Shown here piece by piece: positions 20,204-29,905 of a stretch of DNA of 46,988 nucleotides. Position 1 is the stretch's first letter. Every line of letters starts with the position of its first letter. The notes beneath the pieces were generated by a model. That model had not been told where the DNA came from. It was given only the letters and a program-made list of their open reading frames with translations, and made no database searches. Origin of the DNA: Mastigamoeba balamuthi (lineage: Eukaryota > Evosea > Mastigamoebida > Mastigamoebidae); contig CACRSC010000013.1 in assembly GCA_902651635.1 (NCBI GenBank), positions 312,076 through 359,063 of the forward strand, read 5' to 3'. A program made the translations under genes and the position numbers.

Positions 20204-23200
20204 ATGAAGCGGGAGTGCGCTGACCCACCGCCCGACTACATCGTCCTCGAGGACACGAGCGACGAGGACGCTCCCACGGCCGCGGACAGCACCCGCAAGC
20301 ACACCCGCTACTACGATGCCGCCCCCTCTGCCCCCCCTGCCGTGCAGCCGCCGCGTCTCGACGCCTCTGGCACCGCGTCTGCGGGCTGTGGGGCCCCGGG
20401 GGCCGCCGCCGCCCTCCCAGCGCCCCTGGAGGACGCCGAGGCGGACGGCAGCGACGAGGACCAGGCCCCCGAGTGCTGCAGCGACCCCGAGTGCGACGAG
20501 TGCCGGGCACTGCGCTCCGCGGGCGCCCCCGAGCCCATCGTCCTCGACGCGTCTCCCACCGGGTTCCCTGCGGATCCCATCGTGATCGACGATGATGGCG
20601 AGGCCAGCTGCTCTGAGGACCCTGTGGGCGCCCCGTGCGGGGCGTCGCCCACCGCAGACGACGGGTCTACGAGGCCGTACGAGTTCCCGCGGGACGTGCT
20701 CGACCCCGCGGCGTCGGAGCCTCTCGCAGCTTCTGCCCCACGCGAGATCGCTCGCGGGGGCTCGCTGGGAGACCTCTGCGGCCCCGGGCAGTTCTGGGAG
20801 GTCGTCCCCGACGCGTCCCCGGGCAGTGGACCGCTCGGCCCGCTGTTCGTGCCCGATATGTGGGTGGGCGAGGTCCTCTCTGTGTCTGTGCGTCCCGTCC
20901 CGCCCCAGCGCGCACGCGGTGGGGCCAACCAGCGCTGACGGCGCTGGTCGCAGGACGCCGGGGTGGTGCTGCAGTGGTACTGCACGCTGCGGGACGAGAC
21001 GCAGGCCGAGTGCGAGGCGGGGGTCCCCGGGTTCGCAGAGAACGAGCTCTTCCTTGTCGCGAGCCGCAGGGGCCGCGTCGAGCGCTCGGCCCTCGTGCGC
21101 AGGCGCTCCGTCTTCGACCAGCCCGTCGCGCCACCGGCCCTCTACCACCGGTTGCACTACAGCCCCGAGGAGTGCGCTGCGTGCGCGTCGGGCACGCCGC
21201 GGTAGCTGAGCTTCTCGAGCCCCTTGCAGGCTGTCGTGGAGGTCGCCACCGCAGCAGCGGGGCAGACGGAAGCCCAGCTGGCCCCCCAGCATCCTCGACA
21301 TGTTCGCGGGGTGCGGCGGCCTCAGCTGCGGGTTCGAGCAGGTGCGCCGAGTAGGTCGAGGGCCTCTGTGCGTGTTGCTGACGGCCGGGGCGGTCCCCGC
21401 ACAGGAGTCGGGGGGGCTGCGAGCCAAGTGGGCCGTCGACAAGCAGCCGGCGATGGCCGCGTCGTACAGGAGCAACATGCCGCAGACGCAGGTGATGGAG
21501 GCGGACGTAGACAGCCTCCTGCGGCAGCTGAAGGAAGTCCAGCTGCAGCGCGAGCAGCAGCAGCTCGCATGCGTCGACTACAGCAGTCTTACGGTCAACG
21601 GCCACTCGCTCGAGCACGTGAGCGAGCTTCTCCCAGCCCACTTCCCGAGCGCGCCAGGCGGACTCACGGGCGGGGCGCGCGGCAGGGGGAGCTGCTGTTC
21701 CATGTGAGCAGCGCTGCGGGGAACTTCAGCGTGCCCGCGCGGAGTGTTCCACCCGAGGCCCTGAACAGCTACCTCGATGCCAACCCGTGCGGGCGTTGCT
21801 GTTGGCTGTCCCTTGCCTCTTGTGACCTCGAGGTCCCCCAGGAACGCGCTGCCGCTGTGTGGGAACGTGAGCATGATCATCGGGGGCCCGCCGTGCCAGG
21901 GAGTAAGGCGCGTGGCATCGAGCTTCGTCGTTACCTCCACCGCCTCGAACTGGGGCTCGGGGCTCTGACGCTTTGCTTCGGCGGGACAGCACGGAAAACA
22001 GGGCGCGCGACATAGAGGCGCCACTGACGGACAGCAGGAACATGCTGATGGTCTCGTTCCTCCAGTACGTCGACTTCCTGCGCCCCGAGCTCGTGCTGTT
22101 TGAGAACGTCAAGGGCATCCTCGACGGCAAGTCCAAGATGCTCAGGTTGGCGTTCCCTTCCCCCTCCCCTTGCTGGCGAGCTCGCTGAGCTCAGGCGAGC
22201 AGGATCGTGATACGCGGGCTGCTGCACTTGGGGTACCAGCTGCACGTGCGCCTGCTGCAGGCAGCGTTCTACGGGGCGCCGCAGCAGCGCAAGAGGATCT
22301 TCATATGGGCCGCGCGGACAGATGTCATGCTGCCGGGCTTCCCCACGCCCACGCACGGCTGCGACAAGCTCGCGTACAACTCCATACGGTTCCTGTCGAC
22401 CAAGTTCCGCAGGTTCGCTCCCTGGGAGAGCCTGCGTGGGGAGAAGACCTCACGTTTGTCCTGGGTAGGATCATGGAGGTGCCCAAGGGGGGCCGAGAGA
22501 ACCCGCTCGTCACCATCCACGACGCCATCGGAGGTTCTGATGCTGCTGGCGGGCTTTGGCGTTCTCAACGGGGCTTGTCTCGCAGATCTGCCGCTCGACC
22601 CCGTGGGCGAGGGAGCCACGGCCGACTACGTCTACGTGCCCCAGTCACCCTACCAGCGGCAGATCCGCGGCGACAGCAGCGCAGTGACGGAGCACCAGTC
22701 GCCCAGCAACCCCGAGACCCGCAAGTGCGTGGTACGTGCGGTGCCGGCGTCTCTGCCGCGCGAGGCCTCGTCTCACTGCTCCGGTCCGCCCCAGGACCCG
22801 TTCGACGAGCCCCTGGGCCCCCTGGGGGAGCTGCCTGACACAGCCAAGCCCGTCGTGGTGCTCACCAAGCGGGACAAGAAAGAGATCGACTTTGCCCGGC
22901 TCACGTGGAGGTCGGTGTTCTACACCGTCACGGGAAACGTGCGCCGTAGTGCTCCCAGTGCCCCCGTTGTCCCTCTCTCTCACTCTCACTCACGTGTGGT
23001 ACTGCAGCCGTACAAGTTCCTACACCCTTGCAGGAACAGGTTCTTCACCGTCCGAGAAAAGGCCAGAGCTCAAGGAACGTGACCTGCTCGCTCGCTCACA
23101 GCAGGGGGAACTGACGTGGGCTGTGCAGGGTTTCCGGACTGGTGGACTTGGCAGGGACAGTTGGCCGACAAGTACCTGCAGATTGGTGTACGCATCCTTT

Positions 23201-23309
23201 CAGTTGTATCGGCACACGGCCAACAGTGACTCCCCCCCGCTCGCAGAACGCGGTGCCTGTCCCTCTGGCGCGAGCGATTGCGCACCAGCTGCGCCTGACT
23301 GTCAGGTAA
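20204..23309 (+). CDS. BAH-domain DNA (cytosine-5) methyltransferase, DNMT1/CMT-like
   Basis: A 14-exon model: 20204-20887, 20954-21201, 21230-21341, 21405-21617, 21686-21786, 21842-21907, 21990-22145, 22203-22412, 22469-22533, 22586-22731, 22795-22938, 23008-23074, 23129-23187, 23247-23309; 777 residues. The disordered acidic N-terminus (1-220) has three SIM-like motifs (YIVLED near 12, PIVLDAS near 111, PIVIDDD near 125) and a Cys cluster (91-100). A BAH-like segment follows (about 222-295, ENELFLV). All catalytic motifs are present: DMFAGCGG (I), GGPPCQG with catalytic Cys about 471 (IV), FENV (VI), APQQRKR (VIII), FTVREKAR..GFPDWW (IX) and QIGNAVP (X). Such enzymes methylate cytosine in DNA using S-adenosylmethionine. 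Two introns need unusual donors: GC at 21908 and GA at 23075. The 28-bp intron 21202-21229 is the shortest in the window. Confidence 0.85.
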
Positions 23310-23380
23310 TAGAGCAAGTGTTGCAATTCAAGTGAACACAAATGGACCCAACGTTGTTCGATAAGCCTAAAAAGCCTCTC

Positions 23381-23436
23381 GGGCACCCTCTCTCGTCCCA
23401 GTCGCACTGGCGGGTTCAAGCCAGGAGAGAGTGCCC
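23381..23436. other. 56-nt hairpin in a convergent 3' spacer
   Basis: GGGCAC (23381-23386) pairs with GTGCCC (23431-23436), and the pyrimidine run after it pairs with GGAGAGA (23424-23430), with one bulge. Two smaller hairpins (CCAGT/ACTGG and CTGGC/GCCAG) compete inside. It sits in the 220-bp spacer between the convergent methyltransferase and GMPPB stop codons and would be present in both 3' UTRs. It could mark transcript ends or simply be a small inverted repeat. Confidence 0.5.
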
Positions 23437-23529
23437 AGCAGAGGTGCAGAGGTGGAGGGGGGAAGGGTCCGGAGGAGCCGAGGCGAGTGGTGCAGTCGGA
23501 GACGGGGGGGTAACGGAGGGGGGGTTGTT

Positions 23530-25486
23530 CTACATGATGATGGTGGGCGCGGTGACGCATGTGTTGACGTCCTTGTGCGGCAGCACGAGCGCGCCGTTGA
23601 CAAAGAGCTCGTCAAAGACGTGCACGTCCTCGGCGAGGACCGTGCCGTTGTCGACGCGGGCCCACTTGCCGACGGTCGACCGCCAGCCGATGATCGAGTT
23701 GCTGATCCAGGCGTGCTCGCGGACGACCGAGCCCTCGAGCAGCGTCGCGTTGGCCAGCCGCACGCCGTTGCCCACCACGCAGCCCGGGCCCACCACGACG
23801 TTGGGGCCCAGCACGCACCCCTCGCCGATCTTGGCCGTCGGGTCCACCAGCACCGGCGGCACCACGTCCGCGCCCTGCAGCGTCCAGCGCGCCATCGCTG
23901 TGTCAGTCCCGCCGGTGCTGCGCGAACAAAGCGCAAAGCAGTGCAATCTCGGAAAAGAACTTGGAATTGAGCAGCACGGGAACAGTTAACAGTGAGGGCG
24001 AGGGTGACAATAGGTTAAGGAAAGAGACAAGAAGCTAAGAGACAAGAGACAAGAGAAGAGACAAGAGGAAAGAACAGAAGAGACAAGAGACAAAAGACAA
24101 ATAACAGGAGACAAGAGAGGACTGAAGAGAAGAGAGGAAAGGAGAGCAGTGATACGATGGCAGAGGGCCGCCACATGAAGAGGGTACCGCCGCAGAGCGC
24201 ACACCGCAACACACGCAAGAGATGGCTCGACAAAGGGCGAGGAGAGAAAGAGAGAGAGAGAGGGCGAGGGACCTGGCGGAGCCTCGAGGCGTCGAGCGAG
24301 GCGAGGTAGAGGGCGGTGCCGACGAGGTAGTCGCGGGGCTGGCCGACGTCGGCCCAGAACCCGTCGAGCACCATCGCGTACAGCGCGCCCTTCTCCGCGA
24401 CGCGCGGGAAGACCTCGCGCTCGATGGACATGCGCCGGGGCTCGATGAGGTCCAGCACCGCGGGGTCCAGGCAGTAGATGCCCGCGTTGATCTTGTTGCC
24501 CACAAACCGCTTGGGCTTCTCCACAAACTGCCGGATGTTCCCCGTCGCCTCGTCAAACACCACCACCCCGTACTTGGACGGCTCCTCCACCTGCGGCCCG
24601 CCGTGCCACATCGCCGGGGGGCGTCGCAGCGCCACGTCAGAAAAAACCGCCGCAAGAGTGGACCGGTGGAAAAAAAAAGGTCCGCAGAAAAGGACCCCAA
24701 AGCGGGCGGACAGGGGGAGGGGGCAAAATACTGTGGGCGAAGGGGCGCGCAGCAGTGCCGCAGACACGTCACCGCGCGTCAAAAGTACGAGAACTCGGGA
24801 ATTTTGTTTTGTTTTTATGAACAAAAGAGAAAAACAAACGAACACACCAACAGAGACGCGGGGGACAGCACAACAAAAACAGGGCGGTCAGCAGCCCGGG
24901 CGGGAGGAGAGAAGAGGAGGCACCTGGGTGACGAGGATGGTGCCCAGGGCGGCGGGCGCGCGCGACTTGTGGAACTCGAGTAGCTGCTTGAGGGGGAACG
25001 GGCAGATAACGTCGCTGTTCATCACGAAGAACGGGCCCGAGCCCTCGAGGTGCTTCCTGGCGAGCGCCAGCGGCCCCGCGGTCCCCATGGGCACCTCGTC
25101 CTGTCGCCCGGCCCCTGTCAGACCCCGCGGGGACCCCTTCCACAGCCCCCGCGCCCCCACAGCGCGCTGTGGGGGCCTCACACAGCAATTTCGCGGGGCT
25201 TCCACTTCATCCGCTGGTGCGAGCGGTGGGAGGCGGCGCGCGCCTGCGAGTAGATGAGGTTGACGCCGAGCGTGCTGGAAAACGGCTGCAGGTACGAGGC
25301 GAGGGTGTCGGGCTTGTAAGAGACGGCGAGGACCACGTCGGTGACGCCGACCGCCGCGAGGGCCTCGATCTGGTGCACAATCAGCGCCTTGTTCGCCACC
25401 TCGACGATGGGCTTGGGGACGGTGATGGTGAGCGGGCGCAGACGCGTCCCGTAGCCTCCGACGAGGATCAGCGCTTTCAGGCCCAT
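23530..25486 (-). CDS. GMPPB: GDP-mannose pyrophosphorylase (mannose-1-phosphate guanylyltransferase, GMPPB type)
   Basis: Exons 25244-25486, 24924-25100, 24273-24590 and 23530-23874 give 360 residues, the usual length of the eukaryotic beta subunit. The protein converts mannose 1-phosphate and GTP to GDP-mannose for glycosylation and GPI anchors, in the cytosol. The nucleotidyltransferase signature [11 protein letters not shown] (10-20), the lysine of VPKP (25), the metal-binding NSDV (about 109), VEKP (about 163) and NAGIY (about 175) are present. The C-terminal left-handed beta-helix shows hexapeptide repeats ([16 protein letters not shown]) and the conserved ending TPTIIM. Intron 1 (25101-25243) must begin with GC to give [12 protein letters not shown]; the GT alternative inserts about 20 residues inside a conserved motif. 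Introns 2 and 3 are the longest in the window (333 and 398 bp). Confidence 0.92.
24010..24150. repeat. AGACAAG-type purine-rich simple repeat in a GMPPB intron
   Basis: Imperfect iterations of GAGACAAGA and related purine words on the plus strand, so a long polypyrimidine tract in the GMPPB transcript, inside the 398-bp intron 3. A second purine run (GAGAGA) lies at about 24240-24262 next to the donor of the same intron. Confidence 0.8.
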
Positions 25487-25913
25487 TGGCGGTGTCGTGG
25501 GGGGGAGGGGGTTGAGTTTCGTAGGATAATGGGGTCGCCGGTGGGACAAATATCTTCTGACTCACCAGGGTCGGGTATCCCCTCAGTATCTGAACATCCC
25601 GAATCTAATCCCCTGGATTCAGGTTCAGGAGCAACGGGGAACTCAATCAGACGAATTGGCTTTTCCCTGTGCCTGCGGACTGTCATTTCGAAGCAGATTC
25701 AGAAGAGATCCTGACCTCGAGATTCGCGAACCAAAAATACCCGGATTCAGGCTCGGGAACAACGGGGAACTCCTGAATTAGTTGATTCTCCTGTGCCAGA
25801 CAGCCCGGACTGCTGTCCCGAAACTCAGATTCTCCTGGAGATATTTCCGCCGAGATTCGGGTATCTCGGGGCGCCACAACAACGCGCGTGGGCTGCGCGC
25901 ACCCCCGGGGGCA
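25487..25913. promoter_or_regulatory. divergent intergenic region between GMPPB and an unknown gene
   Basis: A 427-bp spacer with two copies of the recurring element in opposite orientation: AAATATCT at 25548-25555 (62 bp before the GMPPB start) and AGATATTT at 25839-25846 (68 bp before the 25914 start). The middle also holds several GAATC/GGATTC-type words and a repeated phrase around AACGGGGAACTC (about 25638 and 25762), so it may contain a short direct duplication. Confidence 0.45.
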
Positions 25914-26994
25914 ATGGACTGGGTCCTGCTGGCGTGCGCTCTGGTCCTCTACGTCATGTACGTGCGCCACAGGCGCGCGGCCGGCCTCTCCAGCCCCGAG
26001 GGCCGCGCCCCGGCGCCCGAGGCCCCCGCGCCCGAGCCCCCCAAGCGCGGCCGCCACCGCCCGCGCGCGGCGCCCGTGCGGCTGCCGAGAATGCCGGCAA
26101 ACCCGTCGGAAAGCGACGCGAAGTGGGCGCGGGAGGCGCACGCGTGGCTCGTGGACGTGTACAGGCTGCGCGTGGAGCAGGACCTGCGGGCAGGGATCGT
26201 CCACGGGGCGCGCATCGAGGAGAGCACGATGCACGGGCGCGCGCTCGTCGACTTCGCGCTCTTCTGCGGGCTCGTCGACAGGAAGGTATCCGCACAGATT
26301 CCCGTATCTGGTTCCAGATTTCCCTATATCCTCGGTGTGTGTGGGTGCTTTCAGTGCTCTGTTGTGCCTTTCCCTCTGTCAACTCAATTGAATCAGCTGC
26401 GATTTCTCTCAGGGAACCGCAGTTCTCACGCGTGTCTGTTCCGTTCGGTTCTAGCCTAGAAGACACTAGCGCTTATAACGGGTTCCACTCATCTCACGCG
26501 ATGAAATACGCCAGGGGCTGACTCCGGACGACTGGGACTGGAGCCTGACGCTTGCGGTGGCAGGGCTCTTGGCGGCGAGGCCCGTCACCGAGGAGCAGGT
26601 CGCGGCCAAGTACGGCGCCCCCGTCGACGCCGAGTCGCTGCGTCCGTCGTCGCTGCACGGCTACCCGTCGCCCGAGGACACCGCCGCGTTCCTCTACGGC
26701 TGCGCAGCGGGCGACAACGCCATCGAGACCGAGTTCGTGCGCAGGCTGCACACGGACGTCGCCAAGGCCTTCAACGAGCTCGCCAACAGCGGCGGGACGT
26801 TCCGCGGGGCCGCCTCGCGGAGGTTCTGCGGGCGTATAGGCGGCACGAGCGTGTGGACTTCGTTCGCCAACTTCATGGCGCAGAGTGACGACAGGCGCGC
26901 CGTGCAGGGCGACGAGCGGTTCGAGGCGGTGCAGAATGAGCTCCGCCAGAGGCTCGCCGTCGACATCGGGATCAGCACTGCAATGCTGGTCTGA
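25914..26994 (+). CDS. hypothetical protein with N-terminal membrane anchor
   Basis: Exons 25914-26285 and 26515-26994 (229-bp AT-richer intron) encode 283 residues. Residues about 3-20 (WVLLACALVLYVMYV) are a signal-anchor-like helix, followed by an Ala/Pro/Arg-rich linker (25-60). A mostly helical soluble part follows, with the second exon starting at GLTPDDWDW. I do not recognise the soluble domain. The start is the first ATG and gives the hydrophobic helix; upstream in-frame sequence is not coding-like. Topology would be one membrane anchor with the bulk on one side, in the ER or cell surface. The boundary DRK-GLTPDDW is phase 0 with canonical splice sites. Confidence 0.6.
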
Positions 26995-28817
26995 GAACAG
27001 TGGTCAGACACAACTCGAGTATCGGTTCATCATCATCCATCTCTTCCAGTTGCCTCGTCAGAGATGAAGACCCTGCGCCGAGCTGAGAAATGCTCTTCGC
27101 TCGTGTATAAAAGACTGCTTGTTCACATAGTGTTCTCCAAGGGGTAGATTTCAGTCCTACTTTTTTGGCACATTGTCCTTAAACCTCGATGCATGGCTGA
27201 AGAGCCCGATTTTTGGTCTTGTCTTCCCTGTCCTTAAGGGATTTCCGAAGTCTGTCTTTTCTGGGCTGCGCCTGACCACGAGCTGCAAGCAGCTCGTACT
27301 GTCGTGTGCTTCTGATAGGCATCTTGCTTTTGAGTCTTGTCAGTTTCAACTGTTCCCATTTCAGATCTACAATGACAAAATGAGCATAAATGTGTCTTTT
27401 TCGTCTTTTCCCTCTGGATTTGCTCCCATGGATAAGTCAGAGATCTATTTTCACCTTAAAGATACACAATATAATGCACTGTATCTAGGTCTGTTCATAG
27501 ACAGAGTATCATCTTTCCTGATATCAACAGAAGCAGTCAAGGCTTGTGGGCTCGTTCATATTTGGTGAACATGCTGGTTATCGAGAGTGGTTGTTGGGAG
27601 CAATGGGAGTTTGGTGGCACTTAAGGGCTTTTTTTGATAGTGACGTCGTGCCACAGGGGCTGAAGTGTCTGGTATTTATCTTTTGTTTTTTGCGGTTGAG
27701 GTCGGTTCCTCTGTTTGTTCCTTATTGTGCAGGGCTGCTTGGGTTGGGGGGTCCGTCTGGGGGGCTGTGAAAGTCAGTTTTCTCTTGGTTGTCTTTTTAG
27801 GTGGGTCGTGTGCCTTGGACTTGTCCTTGTATAGCATATTGGCATCTGTTGGTTCTGTGATTTTGAAAGGCTTGATGGTTTTACTGTGTGTTTGCTCCGT
27901 TTGGTTAGGTGGGAGATGTCTGGGCAGTTAAAGGGTGATTTGAGGGTGTCCCCTGGATTGTGTCTTTTATGTGTTTCGCATGCCATGAGATTATCTTTGT
28001 GGCTTATATTGTCTAGCCAGTCTAATTATCTTGGAGTGAGTGGTTTTTCATAGTTTTGGCAAGTTAAGGCTGGATAAGGCTGGTTTGGGCTTAATAAGCT
28101 GTGTTTCAGGCTTGTTAAATTACTCGTTTTTGCAATGCTAACTGTGCCACGTCTTTATCACATTACAATATGAGGGCTCACAATATAACCAATTATAATG
28201 TAAAGTATGATAGCACTATAGTAATGTATTCAATTTAATCAATTTAATCATAATTATTTTTGTAATACAGCAGTGAAAAATTTGAATACATTATAGAATC
28301 ACATATTTCGATATTAATCAATAGATTGATTTTTCCTGCTGAAAGCAGATACCGAAAATGAGATGTATTATCTTTTGACTTTCTTACCCACTCAGCCTTC
28401 TTAAGTAAGACTCTCGAATGGTCTGTGTTCTGAATGCTCTCTAATGGCATTTGTTCACTGACTTCTTCCTGAAAAACAGAGCAGTAAGATATCCAACAGC
28501 CCTGTGCCAAGCAAGACTACCATGAGGACAGCATTAACCATATCAGAAGAAGAAAGAAGAGGAAGAAAAGAAGATAAGACAAGAAGAAGAAGAAAGGAAT
28601 ATAGTTGTTAGAGTATAGAAAGGCAAGTCCAAGGGAAATAAGATGTGAGAAACAGATGAAGTAGTGCGGGAAGTGGTGAGTCTGTGAAGAGAAAAGATAA
28701 GAACCATATCAAGAAGTCAGTATTTAGGAGTTTCATCAAAGCTGAAGACAGTGCTTAAAGCTATGTCTTTTAGTCAATAATCAGTTTCTGATCTTTCTGT
28801 ATCTTGTTCTGCTATTT
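26995..28817. other. AT-rich, partly GT-rich gene-poor island
   Basis: About 1.8 kb of DNA that differs in composition from the gene-rich flanks. A 131-codon plus frame (27173-27568) has no recognisable domain. From about 27570 to 28100 the plus strand is markedly rich in G and T, a strand asymmetry typical of decayed elements or transcribed non-coding DNA. From 28130 it becomes AT-rich, and about 28535-28600 is a GAAGAA-type purine run. No transposase or reverse transcriptase motif was recognised. I call no gene here. Confidence 0.5.
28535..28600. repeat. GAA-rich simple repeat
   Basis: Imperfect GAAGAAAGAAGAGG-type purine run in the AT-rich island, downstream of the minus-strand four-TM gene. 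Confidence 0.7.
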
Positions 28818-29418
28818 TCAAGTTTTTGTGTCATGCATTTGTAGATCAAGATTGTTGTGCTCTCCAGTAACTGGAAGAAGAAAAAAGCAAGCAATGCTGA
28901 TCAGAAAGCAGGATCCTTCAATTGCTAGCTGTGCCACCACTACTCTGGTCAGAATACGCAGTGCCCACCTATATCTACTAATGTTATATTCATAGCAAAC
29001 TTGCATCATATAGGCAGGGCCCTTTGGTATCACGAAATAATGAAAGACTACGGACAATGCCAGGTGACTGATACCCAACAGGAGAATGGCACACAGTACA
29101 CAAACAGCACCACCTTTAGCTGCAGGGAATTATCAGTGAAATGCTACTGGGACGGGCACTACCTGCTCGGAAAAGAAATTTGTGGGACTTGATTGCAGGC
29201 AGAAGGCAGGCAACCGTGATGACAATCTCAGAGACAGCCACACCAATGTTGATGTAGTTCACAGGTACAACGAACACCTCTCCTTCTCGCATATCACAGC
29301 AGCAGGACGCTGGGCGTGTTGAGGGCAGATTCGCACAGACAACACCAATTCCTATCAGGTTGGCCACCATTCTTACAATATGAAGACCTAGGAGCAGACG
29401 TCTTGCTTGCATCTTCAT
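28818..29418 (-). CDS. hypothetical four-transmembrane protein
   Basis: Exons 29163-29418 and 28818-29119 (43-bp GT-AG intron, phase 1) give 185 residues starting MKMQARR. Four hydrophobic helices are visible: LLLGLHIVRMVANLIGIGVV, a second around INIGVAVSEIVITVACLL, a third around VCVLCAILLLGISHLALSVV, and a fourth around VVVAQLAIEGSCFLISIACF. A short Cys-rich loop (SCCCDM) lies between the first two, which recalls tetraspan proteins, but the canonical CCG of tetraspanins is absent. The gene is much more AT-rich than its neighbours and lies on the AT-rich island, so it may be a recent arrival or lie in a differently evolving domain. It is oriented like the seven-TM gene upstream. No family assignment. 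Confidence 0.55.
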
Positions 29419-29905
29419 CTTCGAAGAAATGCCTGGCCCAGCGGTTCGTGGTGTTTTGAGGTCTGAGGTCTGAGATTTCTGAAATAAACAATTCTGAGGA
29501 AATACTATGAAATGAACGGGAAAATTGGCGAGAAAACTCGCTGGGTTCAAATTTCTCGAGAAACGGAAACCCGAAGATATTAGAACACTGGTTATGCCGT
29601 GAGAGGCTCAAGGACAGAGGGAGTGCTTTTACGTGAACGGTGTTTTTTCCACCGGCTGGGCGGGCAGGGAGGGAAAACACTCTGTGCCAAAACAGCAGCG
29701 AGGGATCGTGGTGGGGGATGGCAACGATAAGAATGAGGATCAGAACAGTGAAATCATTAAAAAAAAGGAGGCACCTTGTTGAGCAGGAGGATGGAGCGGT
29801 TGGATGGCAAGATTCAGTATGGTAGATTATGCAATAGGCAAAGAGCAGGAAGTACTACTGATCAGAGTTGAGCACCGCAAGAGGAAGCACCACAGAACTC
29901 AATTA
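29419..29905. other. spacer between four-TM and seven-TM genes
   Basis: About 490 bp, AT-richer than most genes, upstream of the minus-strand four-TM gene and downstream of the seven-TM stop. Small open frames only. An imperfect inverted pair around 29640-29672 (ACCGGCTGGGCGGGC region) was noticed but is weak. Confidence 0.35.

Noticed and set aside
20198-21478. A 426-codon minus-strand frame opposite the DNA methyltransferase
   Set aside because: No domain and antisense composition. The methyltransferase exons on the plus strand carry all the conserved motifs.
23405-23425. Box B-like GGTTCAAGCC suggesting a tRNA
   Set aside because: The flanking bases form a different hairpin and there is no D-arm or anticodon arm upstream. 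It is better described as part of the 56-nt hairpin.
27173-27568. A 131-codon frame in the AT-rich island
   Set aside because: No domain or splice context, and the sequence around it is compositionally uniform. I cannot distinguish it from chance.
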